A DNA stretch of 64,000 nt from Sinorhizobium terangae (GTDB taxonomy: Bacteria; Pseudomonadota; Alphaproteobacteria; Rhizobiales; Rhizobiaceae), in NCBI RefSeq assembly GCF_009601505.1, contig NZ_WITC01000026.1, positions 1-64,000 on the forward strand, written 5' to 3'. Below the pieces are notes generated by a model, which saw nothing but the letters and a program-made list of their open reading frames with translations, ran no database searches and was not told the origin of the DNA. This document shows, in pieces, positions 27,225 to 35,617 of this stretch; positions within the stretch are counted from its first letter, which is position 1, and the number at the start of each line of letters is the position of its first letter. A program made the position numbers and the translations under genes.

Positions 27225-27596
27225 CCGAAGCTCACAGGTCTGCAGTGACTTGCGCGACGGCCTCCCCCGCTCCGCTCCAGGCGGCGGCGCCGGACGGATA
27301 TCAGGATCGCGGCTTCCGTCGAGTAGTGTGCGAAAAGATTGGGCGCGACCGCTCTTGTAATCGTTCTGTGGAATTCCGACATCCGCGTCGACAGATTGCC
27401 TGTTCAGATGTCGGCGAGATCGCCTGACCTGCAGGCAGGCTTCGCGCTCGGAACGCTGACCACGGATGTACTGGCAGATAGAGCAGCGAAGGGGAAAAGG
27501 TCGGGGCGCCCCGGCCTTTTTTGTTGCCTGCAGGCCAAAAAAGGAACGCTTCTTGAGCCTTCGCGTTTATCGCGTAACGATATGGAGGTAAGTGGC
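27225..27596. other. Gap where exoV, exoW and exoT would be expected
   Basis: No gene is recognisable in these 370 bases. I looked in all frames for ExoV, ExoW or ExoT segments and found none I can support. A good intrinsic terminator is present (27499-27523) and a ribosome site (GGAGG) near 27582 serves the tiny gene at 27597. Confidence 0.6.
27499..27523 (+). terminator. Intrinsic terminator downstream of exoU
   Basis: GGTCGGGG-CG-CCCCGGCC forms an eight-pair stem (one G-T pair) followed by TTTTTTG. It faces rightward, so the exoX-exoU message probably ends here. Confidence 0.85.
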
Positions 27597-27671
27597 ATGA
27601 AAGGCATCATTCTCTGGCTAATGGGTGTTCCCCTGATCGTTATCGTTCTTCTTTACATGTTTGTCTTCTGA
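27597..27671 (+). CDS. 24-residue single-pass membrane miniprotein
   Basis: ATG at 27597 is preceded by ATGGAGGTAA nine bases upstream, a strong ribosome site, and directly follows a terminator. The product begins MKGIILWLMGVPLIVIVL and continues hydrophobic to a phenylalanine end, so it is essentially one transmembrane helix with one lysine at the N-terminus. I recall similar very short MKGIILWL-type proteins in rhizobia but cannot name a function. It fills the place left by exoV-W-T. Confidence 0.6.
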   Translation: MKGIILWLMGVPLIVIVLLYMFVF

Positions 27672-27889
27672 GAGCCTCGCCGACCGCTCGTACTGCGCAT
27701 CTCGGCTCGCTGCCGCGGGCTTAATCAGCGGAAATGCGCCTCACACGACCATTCACCCCAAGTTTTGCAGGATGCGAAAGGCAGGCTAGCTGCGTTAGGC
27801 TGATAGCGACTGAGGCTGGATGGGACCTGGGCATGATCGGCATGGCCGCAACGGCGTTGGGCGACAGCCGTCCTTCGTCTCGCCCCCGA

Positions 27890-28429
27890 ATGAAATCGAA
27901 TTGCAACGTCGCCTCGTCTCCAGTAACGAAGGGGAAAATTAAGCTTTTCCTGGTTCTGCTGATGACGGCGAACAGTGCGCAAGCGGACGAGCCGATCATT
28001 GGTCAAGCGTCGGTTGTGGATGGCGACACCATTGAAGTCGCTGGCGAGCGGATCCAGTTGAGTGGCGTCGACGCACCGGAAGGCTGGCAAGTCTGCTTGG
28101 ACGAGAAGGGCCTGGACTACCGATGCGGCGACGAAGCGGCTTCCGCGTTGGACGCGTTTCTGGCGGCTTCCCGCCCGACGCGTTGCGAACTCGTCAAGCG
28201 CGATCGTTATGGCCGCTTTGTCGGCACGTGCTTTCGCGCCGACGGCAAAGACGTGAACCGCTGGCTGGTCGAGACCGGTAATGCAATCGACCGGGAAGAG
28301 CACAGTAAGGGCGTCTATGCCGATGCGCAGGCGACCGCCCGTTCAGCCGGCGCCGGCATTTGGCGCAGTCAGTTCGGCCAGTTGTGTCCGGCACCGCCCG
28401 GGCGCGTGAACGGAGGGCCGACGTGTTGA
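27890..28429 (+). CDS. exoI: Secreted thermonuclease-like protein (ExoI)
   Basis: A staphylococcal-nuclease-fold protein of about 179 residues. I chose ATG 27890, which gives a signal-like N-terminus (KGKIKLFLVLLMTANSAQA then DEP); the open frame extends to 27734 without a convincing start, so the true start is uncertain. The nuclease motifs are VDGDTIEVAGERIQLSGVDAP, then KRDRYGRFVGTC and a basic end. In S. meliloti exoI lies between exoT and exoH and also encodes a nuclease-like protein of unclear role. Eighteen bases separate it from the next small gene. Confidence 0.8.
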   Translation: MKSNCNVASSPVTKGKIKLFLVLLMTANSAQADEPIIGQASVVDGDTIEVAGERIQLSGVDAPEGWQVCLDEKGLDYRCGDEAASALDAFLAASRPTRCELVKRDRYGRFVGTCFRADGKDVNRWLVETGNAIDREEHSKGVYADAQATARSAGAGIWRSQFGQLCPAPPGRVNGGPTC

Positions 28430-28447
28430 AGGCAGCAAGCGAAATCG

Positions 28448-28705
28448 ATGATCGTTGAAATCTGGATCTTATGCAGCATCGTGACCGCGGTCGTGGCCGC
28501 GCTCAGGGGCGGACACAGTCTCCGCTGGCTGCTGATTGGTTGTGTACTTGGCCCGATCGGCATCATCGTCGCGCTCTTGATGCCCTCGCTGAAATCAAGA
28601 GACAGGGGAGTGGCCGAGAGCCGCGAAGACGACGCGGAGGAGGTCGCCGGCTCCCTGCTGGAGAACGAGACGCGAACCGTTTCCGCGAAGCACGACGACG
28701 AGTGA
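28448..28705 (+). CDS. Small membrane protein, unknown
   Basis: An 85-residue protein with two hydrophobic segments (about residues 2-20 and 27-47, with GGHSLRWLLIGCVLGPIGI between and in the second) and a charged acidic tail. It starts 18 bases after exoI, probably in the same transcript. The segment with RWLLIGCVLGPIG resembles short phospholipase-D-nuclease-N-like or membrane-hinge proteins, but I cannot assign a family. It occupies the space between exoI and the exoH relic. Confidence 0.7.
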   Translation: MIVEIWILCSIVTAVVAALRGGHSLRWLLIGCVLGPIGIIVALLMPSLKSRDRGVAESREDDAEEVAGSLLENETRTVSAKHDDE

Positions 28706-29211
28706 CGCCGCAGATACTGTGTGGGCGCCGTTTGTCCTTAAAACGGTTCGTGAAGAACCACGCCGCGGCCCCACGCCGAATATCCGAGCATGTTCAACGG
28801 CTTTGCCACTCGCCGATTCGCTCTTCCTGCGAACGCCAAAAACTGCCCAAACCTTGCCGCAATTCATCATGTCGCCGCTCCAGCGCCCGATTGGTCGTCC
28901 AAAAGCTCAATCGTTTGAAAAAATCATATTTCTGTAACTCAACTTTTGCTTGTCCCAAAATTTTGCGGGGCACAATTTCTGCAACATGCGACGAAACCGA
29001 GCTTTTTCGTAGAACGGCGGCATGAAGCAGCTACCGCCGGTTTTCAACGGGTTCGCCGCTTAGGTGCAGTGCAGCATGGTCCGTTGCATTTTCCTATTGC
29101 ACCGCCATATTTTTTCTTCGCCGATGCCCTAGTTTATTTCCCGTGGGCTCAAGACTGCTCTGTTGAAACGGCTGCCGCCGAGGCGCTGCCAGATAGGGAG
29201 TGACTGACATC
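28706..29211. promoter_or_regulatory. Long AT-rich intergenic region before the exoH relic and exoK
   Basis: About 500 bases without a supported gene. A run from 28910 to 28990 is AT-rich and holds ATTTTGCGGGGCACA (28960-28974), nearly identical to a site in the exoX-exoY region. A second AT-rich patch lies near 29095-29140. A promoter for exoK is likely here. Confidence 0.5.
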
Positions 29212-29595
29212 GTGGGTATGGACGCGAGTGTGTCGATCGATCTGATGCGCATCGTGCCGGTTTCCGGCATCGTGTTCGTGCGCGTCCCGTTTGATCAGCA
29301 GACGAGCCTGTTCCGGGGCGCTTTCGGCTTGAGCGTCTGGACTCTCTGCGCCCATTCTTCGTTGCTCGTCCTGTTCTGGATGCTCTGGAACCGCAGCGGG
29401 CTGACGTACTACCCCCTCTTCTACTTCACGATGCCAGTCCTGGTGATCGTAATCCTGTTCGCTTCCCGCAATCTCATGGGACGACTGGCACCCGACCTGC
29501 TCGGCGCCCTCGCGGGCAGCCGAGGAGGTACAGAGCGAATGGCCCTTCCGGCACAAGTTGGAGGACATGCGAGCTATTCGCCGCAACAAAGGTAA
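29212..29595 (+). pseudogene. exoH: exoH relic: internally deleted succinyltransferase
   Basis: A 127-codon frame sits exactly where exoH belongs, with its stop overlapping the exoK start (TAATG). The N-terminal part SIDLMRIVPVSGIVFVRVPF reads like the first membrane segment of acyltransferase-3 proteins, but the catalytic histidine position is arginine (VFVR instead of VFVH). The C-terminal part (WMLWNRSGLTYYPLFYF, then ASRNLMGRLAPDLLGALAG) reads like the end of ExoH-type acyltransferases. A full protein has about 370 residues, so some 240 internal residues are gone. ExoH succinylates the repeat unit; this remnant cannot. The family match is from pattern recognition and has not been aligned. 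Confidence 0.6.
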
Positions 29596-30392
29596 TGACA
29601 ATGATATCCGACTGTTATACGCGCCTGCGCCACCTCACACTCGTCACGCTCCCGCTTGCGGGCCTCGCCGGAACGGCAGTCGCCCAGCCGAGCGCCAATG
29701 GCGCGTCCTTCATGGACGATTTCGACGGTTTGAACACCGGCTTCTGGTTTGTCTCGGACGGATGGAACAATGGTGCCCACCAGAACTGCACCTGGTCCAA
29801 GAAGCAGGTGAAGATAAACAACGGCATTCTGGAACTTACCTTCGAGCATCGAAAGGAAGGCGAGCGCAATTTCGCCTGCGGTGAAATTCAGAGCCGCAAG
29901 CGCTTCGGCTATGGCACATACGAGGCGCGGATCAAGACGGCCGACGGGTCTGGGCTGAATTCCGCCTTTTTCACCTACATCGGCCCGGCCGACAAGAAAC
30001 CGCACGACGAAATCGACTTCGAAGTGCTCGGCAAGAATCCGGCGAAAGTCCAGGTCAATCAATATGTCTCGGCCAAGGGCGGCAACGAGTATCTTGCCGA
30101 TGTTCCCGGCGGCGCCAACCAAGGTTTCAACGACTACGCTTTTATCTGGGAGAAGGATCGGATCCGCTACTTCGTCAACGGCGAACTGGTCCATGAGGTG
30201 ACCGATCCGGCGAAGATCCCGTCGAACGCGCAGAAGATCTTCTTCAGCCTCTGGGGCACGGACACTCTTAGCGACTGGATGGGCACATTTTCCTACACGG
30301 AGCCCACGACCCTTCAGGTCGATCGCGTCGCCTTCACGGCCCTTGGCGAGGAGTGCCAGTTCGCCGAATCAGTCGCTTGCCGCATGGATTGA
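29595..30392 (+). CDS. exoK: Secreted endo-1,3-1,4-beta-glycanase
   Basis: A 265-residue glycoside hydrolase family 16 enzyme with a Sec signal peptide ending near AVA-QPSA. The catalytic motif is DEIDFEVLG (about residues 138-146), with NGAHQNCTW and WEKDRIRYFVNGE as further family landmarks. It cuts nascent succinoglycan to low-molecular-weight forms outside the cell; in S. meliloti succinylation by ExoH makes the polymer easier to cut, so loss of exoH here may alter processing. Its ATG overlaps the exoH relic stop, a leftover of translational coupling. Confidence 0.95.
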   Translation: MTMISDCYTRLRHLTLVTLPLAGLAGTAVAQPSANGASFMDDFDGLNTGFWFVSDGWNNGAHQNCTWSKKQVKINNGILELTFEHRKEGERNFACGEIQSRKRFGYGTYEARIKTADGSGLNSAFFTYIGPADKKPHDEIDFEVLGKNPAKVQVNQYVSAKGGNEYLADVPGGANQGFNDYAFIWEKDRIRYFVNGELVHEVTDPAKIPSNAQKIFFSLWGTDTLSDWMGTFSYTEPTTLQVDRVAFTALGEECQFAESVACRMD

Positions 30393-30501
30393 GCGGATAC
30401 TGAGCATTTGACCATCAATTGAGCATATCTCGCATTTTGTTGCGTTGCACAAAAAACTGAACTAAGCTCGGCTGGGGCTGAGCAGGGAAACGGATGTTTT
30501 C
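30393..30501. promoter_or_regulatory. exoK-exoL spacer with repeats
   Basis: TGAGCAT occurs twice (near 30399 and 30420) and TTTGT-N8-ACAAA forms an inverted repeat near 30437-30454, about 50 bases before exoL. In S. meliloti exoL begins the exoLAMONP unit, so a promoter and control site here are likely. Confidence 0.4.
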
Positions 30502-31710
30502 ATGCTGCAGATACTTTATTTGGCGCAGGACCTTGCCGATCCTGCTGTACGCCGTCGGATTCTGACGCTTGTCGCGGGCGGGGCGAACGTAACGCTTGCC
30601 GGCTTTCGCCGGGACGCCAATTCGCTCGCCGCCATGCCAGGCATGGAACCTGTCGAACTGGGGATCACAGCCGACGGTCGCTTTGCGCAGCGTATCGGCG
30701 CGGTTGCCGCCGCCTGCCTTTCGCTGAAGAGCAAGCTGGCGAATGTCGGCAAACCCGACCTGATCATCGCACGCAATCTCGAGATGCTGGCCGTTGCCAA
30801 ACGGGCCGTCACGATTTTCGGCGGCCAGGTGCCGATTGTCTACGAGTGCCTCGACATACACCGCCTGCTGCTGCGCAAGGATGTCGTCGGGCGTGCGCTG
30901 CGTGCCACCGAGGCTCGTCTCGGACGCGATGCGCGCTGGCTGATAACCAGTTCTCCAGCCTTCATCGAACATTATTTCCGGCCGCTCTCGGGGGTCGATG
31001 CACCGGCACTGCTTCTCGAAAACAAAGTTCTCGAAATCGATGGCCCCGCGGATCGGATTGCTGATTCCGCGCAATGCCCGGTGCCTGGTCCTCCATGGAA
31101 GATCGGTTGGTTCGGGGCGTTACGCTGCGCCAAGTCCCTCGCGCTGCTTTCCGAGTTCTCCCGCAGGATGGAGGGCCGCTTCGAAATCGTTTTGCGGGGT
31201 AGACCCGCCCATTCCGAATTCGAGGATTTTGATGCGTTCGTCCGCAATGAGCCTTTCGTAAGCTTCGAGGGCGCCTATCGCAATCCGGAAGACCTCGCCG
31301 ACATTTATGGCGACGTCCACTTCACATGGGCGATCGATTTCTTCGAGGAGGGCCAGAATTCCGCATGGCTGCTGCCGAACCGCCTCTATGAGGGATGCCG
31401 TTATGGACGGGTGCCGATCGCCATGAAAGGCACGGAGACGGCACGTTTCCTCTCGGTTCGCGGCATCGGAATGGTGCTGGAAGAGGTCACCGCAGAGAGC
31501 CTTGCGACGCTGATCGGATCGATGACACCAGATCGATACATCGAAGCGGCTAACGGCGTCGCCCAATGCAACCCGGGAACCTGGGTCTTCGACCGCACGG
31601 ACTGCGAGGCATTGGTGCGGAGCCTCGCGGCGCTCGCAGTCGAAACGCCCCAAACAATACCGACCCCGGCCGTACCGGAGCCCCGCCACAATGAGGGGGG
31701 ATTGCTATGA
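30502..31710 (+). CDS. exoL: Glycosyltransferase (ExoL)
   Basis: A 402-residue GT-B-like glycosyltransferase. In S. meliloti ExoL adds the third sugar, a beta-1,4 glucose. Readable landmarks include VYECLDIHRLLLRKDVVGRA in the N-terminal lobe and KIGWFGALRCAKSL followed by LPNRLYEGCRYGRVPIAM in the nucleotide-sugar lobe. It starts the exoL-A-M-O-N-P block, and its stop overlaps the start of exoA by four bases. Confidence 0.92.
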   Translation: MLQILYLAQDLADPAVRRRILTLVAGGANVTLAGFRRDANSLAAMPGMEPVELGITADGRFAQRIGAVAAACLSLKSKLANVGKPDLIIARNLEMLAVAKRAVTIFGGQVPIVYECLDIHRLLLRKDVVGRALRATEARLGRDARWLITSSPAFIEHYFRPLSGVDAPALLLENKVLEIDGPADRIADSAQCPVPGPPWKIGWFGALRCAKSLALLSEFSRRMEGRFEIVLRGRPAHSEFEDFDAFVRNEPFVSFEGAYRNPEDLADIYGDVHFTWAIDFFEEGQNSAWLLPNRLYEGCRYGRVPIAMKGTETARFLSVRGIGMVLEEVTAESLATLIGSMTPDRYIEAANGVAQCNPGTWVFDRTDCEALVRSLAALAVETPQTIPTPAVPEPRHNEGGLL

Positions 31711-32699
31711 ACCCGAAACGTTTGACCTCCAGCCTGATCGTCATCCCTTGCCTCAATGAGGCCGATCATATCGAAGGGCTGGTCGCAAAGTTGCGTCCGT
31801 CGCTGGAGCCGCTGAACGCAAAGATCGCGATCGTCGACGGCGGTAGCACCGACGGGACGCGCAAGATCGCGAGCCGTCTTGCCGCCGACGACGAGCGTGT
31901 CCTTTTCCTCGACAACCCGAAGCGCATACAGAGCGCCGCGATCAACCGCGCCGTTTCGGAACTTGGGTCCTCCTTCGACTACCTGATCCGCGTCGACGCG
32001 CACGGGAGCTACCCGGACGACTATTGCCAGCGTCTCGTCGAAGAGGCCGTGGCGACCGATGCCGATTCCGTGGTCGTGGCGATGCAGACCGTCGGCTTCA
32101 GCACCTTTCAGAAGGCAACCGCCTTTGCCCAGAATTCGAAGCTTGGCAACGGCGGCTCCAAACATCGGGCCGGCGCGGCTGGCCACTGGGTCGAACACGG
32201 GCACCACGCGCTCATGCGTATCGCGGCTTTCCAGGCGGTCGGAGGTTACGACGAGACCTTCAGCCACAATGAAGATGCCGAGCTGGATTACCGCTTGGCG
32301 AAAGCCGGGTACCGCATCTGGATGACCGACAAGACAAACATGGTCTACTACCCGCGCGCAAAGGTCGGTCCGCTCTTCCGGCAATATTTCGGTTACGGCC
32401 GCGGCCGTGCAAAGAACTTCCTCAAGCATCGCGCCATGCCCGGCTTGCGGCAGATACTGCCGCTGGCGGTCGCGCCGGTGGCGGTCGGGGCACTGCTTGC
32501 GGTCGTCAACTGGGTCGCCGCCATTCCGTTCGGCGTCTGGGCTCTCGCGTGCCTTGGTTATGGCGCATGGATGGCGCTCGGCCAGAGAAATCCCTATGGG
32601 CCGCTGGCTGCTGTCTCGGCAATGGTCATGCACCTCGCCTGGTCGGCCGGTTTCTGGCGCGAAGTTCTCGATTTGCGACGGTTTCGGGTGCACCCATGA
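31707..32699 (+). CDS. exoA: Glucosyltransferase (ExoA), membrane-anchored GT2
   Basis: A 330-residue family 2 glycosyltransferase that in S. meliloti adds the first glucose to galactose on the lipid carrier by a beta-1,3 bond. GT-A motifs: VIPCLNEADHIEG, IVDGGSTDGT, VDAHGSYP as the DxD-like site and FSHNEDAELDYRLAKAGYR. The C-terminal quarter holds two or three membrane segments (about residues 250-320). It overlaps exoL upstream and exoM downstream (ATGA). Confidence 0.95.
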   Translation: MNPKRLTSSLIVIPCLNEADHIEGLVAKLRPSLEPLNAKIAIVDGGSTDGTRKIASRLAADDERVLFLDNPKRIQSAAINRAVSELGSSFDYLIRVDAHGSYPDDYCQRLVEEAVATDADSVVVAMQTVGFSTFQKATAFAQNSKLGNGGSKHRAGAAGHWVEHGHHALMRIAAFQAVGGYDETFSHNEDAELDYRLAKAGYRIWMTDKTNMVYYPRAKVGPLFRQYFGYGRGRAKNFLKHRAMPGLRQILPLAVAPVAVGALLAVVNWVAAIPFGVWALACLGYGAWMALGQRNPYGPLAAVSAMVMHLAWSAGFWREVLDLRRFRVHP

Positions 32700-33646
32700 C
32701 CGCCGCAATCAACGAAACATCCGCGAAACCGATGCGGATCGATATCGCTGTTTGCACCTTTCGGCGGCCGGAGGTCGTCCAGACGCTCCGTTCACTCGCG
32801 GCAATTACGGTGCCCGATAGGGCTGTGATCCGTATCATCGTCGCAGACAATGACGTCGAACCGACCGCGAAGCCTCAGGTCGAGGCTCTCCGCCCGGAGA
32901 TGCCCTTCGAGATTACCTATGTCCATTGCCCGGCGTCGAATATCTCGCTCGCGCGCAACGCCTGCCTGGACAGTAGCACGGGCGATTTTCTCGCCTTCAT
33001 CGACGACGATGAGACCGCTTCGAAAGAGTGGTTGGCAGCCCTCGTGGAAGCGGCGCGGACCAGCGGTGCCGAGGCGGTCCTGGGCCCGGTCCGCGCGGCC
33101 TACGGCACGTCGGCGCCCGCCTGGATGCGTCGCGGCGACTTTCATTCGACGAAGCCGGTCTGGGTCGGCGGCGAAATTCGCACCGGCTACACCTGCAATG
33201 TTCTGCTGAACCTCGGGGCCCCGGCGGTGGCTGGCCGTCGCTTCAAGCTCGCACTCGGCAAGAGCGGCGGCGAGGACACCGACTTCTTCGCCGCGATGCA
33301 TGACGCTGGAGGAGCGATCGCTTTCGCCCCGGGGGCCTGGGTTCACGAACCGGTGCCGGAAAAGCGGGCCTCGTTTTCGTGGCTTGCGAAGCGTCGCTTT
33401 CGCTCCGGCCAGACGCATGGCCGCCTGCTGTCGGAGAAATCGAACCGTTCACGGCAGCCCTGGAACCTCGCCCTGGCGTCGGCCAAATCGGCCTATTGCT
33501 CGCTGGCGACCCTGCTTTTCCTGCCCTCGCCGGTACATCGCTATCGTTTTGCGTTGCGCGCAATCATGCACGCCGGCGTCGTGAGCGGACTCCTGGGGCA
33601 CAAGGAACTTGAACAATACGGAGCAACGGGGGTGACATCGCAATGA
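32696..33646 (+). CDS. exoM: Beta-1,4-glucosyltransferase (ExoM)
   Basis: A 316-residue GT2 enzyme; ExoM adds the fourth sugar, a beta-1,4 glucose, in S. meliloti. The start at 32696 overlaps the exoA stop; an internal ATG (MRIDIAVCTF) 36 bases later is another candidate. Motifs: CTFRRPEVVQTL, SLARNACLDSS, FIDDDETASKEWL and GGEDTDFFAAMHDAG. Its stop overlaps the exoO start, so exoA-M-O are tightly coupled. Confidence 0.94.
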   Translation: MTAAINETSAKPMRIDIAVCTFRRPEVVQTLRSLAAITVPDRAVIRIIVADNDVEPTAKPQVEALRPEMPFEITYVHCPASNISLARNACLDSSTGDFLAFIDDDETASKEWLAALVEAARTSGAEAVLGPVRAAYGTSAPAWMRRGDFHSTKPVWVGGEIRTGYTCNVLLNLGAPAVAGRRFKLALGKSGGEDTDFFAAMHDAGGAIAFAPGAWVHEPVPEKRASFSWLAKRRFRSGQTHGRLLSEKSNRSRQPWNLALASAKSAYCSLATLLFLPSPVHRYRFALRAIMHAGVVSGLLGHKELEQYGATGVTSQ

Positions 33647-34656
33647 GCGGGTTCGTTCCGGACGTCACCTTCGTCGTGGCCGCCTACAACGCCGCCGACA
33701 CCATCGTGCGCGCCGTCGAGAGTGCACTTCGTCAGGAAGGCGTTACCGTCGAGGTGGTCGTCGTCGACGACCGTTCATCGGACGGGACGGTGGAGATCGT
33801 TTCGACAATCGCCGACCCGCGGGTGCGCCTGATCGCCCTCGAGCAAAATCGGGGGCCGGGCGGGGCCCGCAACGCCGGCTTGGCGGCAGCACGCGGCAAG
33901 TGGATCGCCGTGCTCGATTCGGACGACACCGTCAGGCCGGACCGGCTGGCGCGCATGATTGAGCGCGCCGAGAAGACGGCAGCACAGGTCGTCGTCGACA
34001 ATCTCGACGTCGTCTCGCTCGACGGGCGGAGCGTCAGAATGTTTGCGGAGGCCGAGCTCGCCCGGCAGCCGCTTTTGACGCTCCCCGCCTTCATCGAGTC
34101 GAACGTGATCTTCCGTTCGCAACACAACTTCGGCTACATGAAGCCCGTCTTCGAACGGCGCTTCCTCGAGGAGCATGACCTTCGTTTCGACGAGGCGCTA
34201 CGGATCGGCGAGGACTATATCCTGCTTGCCTCGGCGCTTGCCTCCGGCGGTCGCTGCGCCATCGAACCCTCGGCCGGCTACATCTATCATATCCGCGAGG
34301 GTTCCATCTCGCGGGTGCTCAAGCTCGACCATATCGATGCCATGATGTCCGCGGATGAAGCGTTCCTGCGTCGCTACCCCCTTGATGTCCTGTCGGAGAG
34401 AATGCAGCGCAAGCGTACCCGCGGCTTCCACCAGGCGCGCTCGTTTCTCCTCCTCGTCGAGCAGTTGAAAAGCAGATCGTTGGCTGGCGCGCTGAAGGCT
34501 GCGCTCGCCGACCCGCTAGCGCTTCGGCATCTGCACATGCCGATCGTCGTACGACTGCGCCGCCTTGCGGCGCGCTCGGCAAACACCGCCCCCATGACGG
34601 CGGCGGCCGAACCACCCCCGCTGGGCGAGAGCCCTTACACAAGCAAAGGACGATAG
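33643..34656 (+). CDS. exoO: Glucosyltransferase (ExoO)
   Basis: A 337-residue GT2 enzyme; in S. meliloti ExoO adds the fifth sugar, a beta-1,6 glucose that starts the side chain. Motifs: [56 protein letters not shown] and [12 protein letters not shown]. It resembles ExoU in this window (GPAAARNH, LDADDFF), as expected for related side-chain transferases. exoN follows after one base. Confidence 0.94.
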   Translation: MSGFVPDVTFVVAAYNAADTIVRAVESALRQEGVTVEVVVVDDRSSDGTVEIVSTIADPRVRLIALEQNRGPGGARNAGLAAARGKWIAVLDSDDTVRPDRLARMIERAEKTAAQVVVDNLDVVSLDGRSVRMFAEAELARQPLLTLPAFIESNVIFRSQHNFGYMKPVFERRFLEEHDLRFDEALRIGEDYILLASALASGGRCAIEPSAGYIYHIREGSISRVLKLDHIDAMMSADEAFLRRYPLDVLSERMQRKRTRGFHQARSFLLLVEQLKSRSLAGALKAALADPLALRHLHMPIVVRLRRLAARSANTAPMTAAAEPPPLGESPYTSKGR

Positions 34657-34657
34657 A

Positions 34658-35563
34658 ATGGACCGCATCAGGACCGTCAGGAAAGCAGTGATTCCCGTTG
34701 CCGGAAACGGAACCCGATTCCTTCCCGCAACGAAGGCCGTGCCGAAGGAAATGTTGACGATCGTCGATCGGCCCGTGGTTCAATACGCCGTGGACGAGGC
34801 CCGTCAGGCCGGCATCGAACACATCGTTTTCGTCACCAGCCGCAACAAGCAGGCGATCGAGGACCACTTCGACGATGCGCCGGAACTCATCTCGTCCCTG
34901 TCGCGCTCGGGCAAGAATGCGCAGATTTCCGAGCTTGAAAGGATGCTGCCGAAAGCCGGCTCCGTGAGTTTCACGCGCCAGCAGGCTCCGCTCGGCCTTG
35001 GCCACGCAGTGTGGTGCGCACGCGACCTTATCGGCGACGAGCCTTTCGCACTGCTACTTCCCGACATGGTCTCCTTCGGGGCGCGCGGCTGCATGGCCGG
35101 CCTGATGGATCTCTACCAGGAGGTCGGAGGCAATGTCGTCGCCGTCGAGCAATGCGCCCCCGAAGACGCCTCCAAATACGGCATCGTCGGCAAGGGCGGC
35201 ACGGTGCGGCACGGCTTTGCGGTAACCGAGATGGTGGAAAAGCCCGCCACAGGCCAGGCTCCCTCGAACTACTATCTCAACGGGCGTTACATCCTCCAGC
35301 CCGAAATCTTTTCCATCCTCGCGCACCAGCAACGCGGCGCAGGCAACGAAATCCAGCTGACCGACGGGATGCTGAAGCTTTCGGCAAACCAGCCCTTCCA
35401 CGCCCATCCCTACGAGGGCAGGACGTTCGATTGCGGTTCGAAGCAAGGCTTCATCGAGGCGAATGTCGCCTTCGCGCTGAACCGAACGGATATCGGCGAC
35501 ATGGTCTTCGAATCCGTTCGCGAGATCGTTTTGTCTCACGAAAGCCGCATCCGAGCGGCATAA
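34658..35563 (+). CDS. exoN: UTP-glucose-1-phosphate uridylyltransferase
   Basis: A 301-residue GalU-type pyrophosphorylase making UDP-glucose, the donor for all Exo glucosyltransferases and the ExoB substrate. The nucleotide motif is [19 protein letters not shown], which has AGNGTR where many relatives have AGLGTR. Later motifs are [15 protein letters not shown] and EMVEKPA. It is coupled to exoO by one base. A strong hairpin separates it from exoP. Confidence 0.95.
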   Translation: MDRIRTVRKAVIPVAGNGTRFLPATKAVPKEMLTIVDRPVVQYAVDEARQAGIEHIVFVTSRNKQAIEDHFDDAPELISSLSRSGKNAQISELERMLPKAGSVSFTRQQAPLGLGHAVWCARDLIGDEPFALLLPDMVSFGARGCMAGLMDLYQEVGGNVVAVEQCAPEDASKYGIVGKGGTVRHGFAVTEMVEKPATGQAPSNYYLNGRYILQPEIFSILAHQQRGAGNEIQLTDGMLKLSANQPFHAHPYEGRTFDCGSKQGFIEANVAFALNRTDIGDMVFESVREIVLSHESRIRAA

Positions 35564-35574
35564 GCAAATGTTTC

Positions 35575-35597
35575 CCGGCGGCTCCATGAGCCGCCGG
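35575..35597. promoter_or_regulatory. Strong hairpin between exoN and exoP
   Basis: CCGGCGGCTC and GAGCCGCCGG form a perfect 10-bp stem with a three-base loop in the 54-base spacer. There is no T-run, so it may protect upstream mRNA or weaken read-through rather than end transcription. Confidence 0.6.
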
Positions 35598-35617
35598 CTC
35601 ACGGACCGGAGAAAAAA

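Noticed and set aside
27225-27596. Remnants of exoV, exoW or exoT
   Set aside because: No frame gave recognisable pyruvyltransferase, glycosyltransferase or transporter segments, so only absence is reported.
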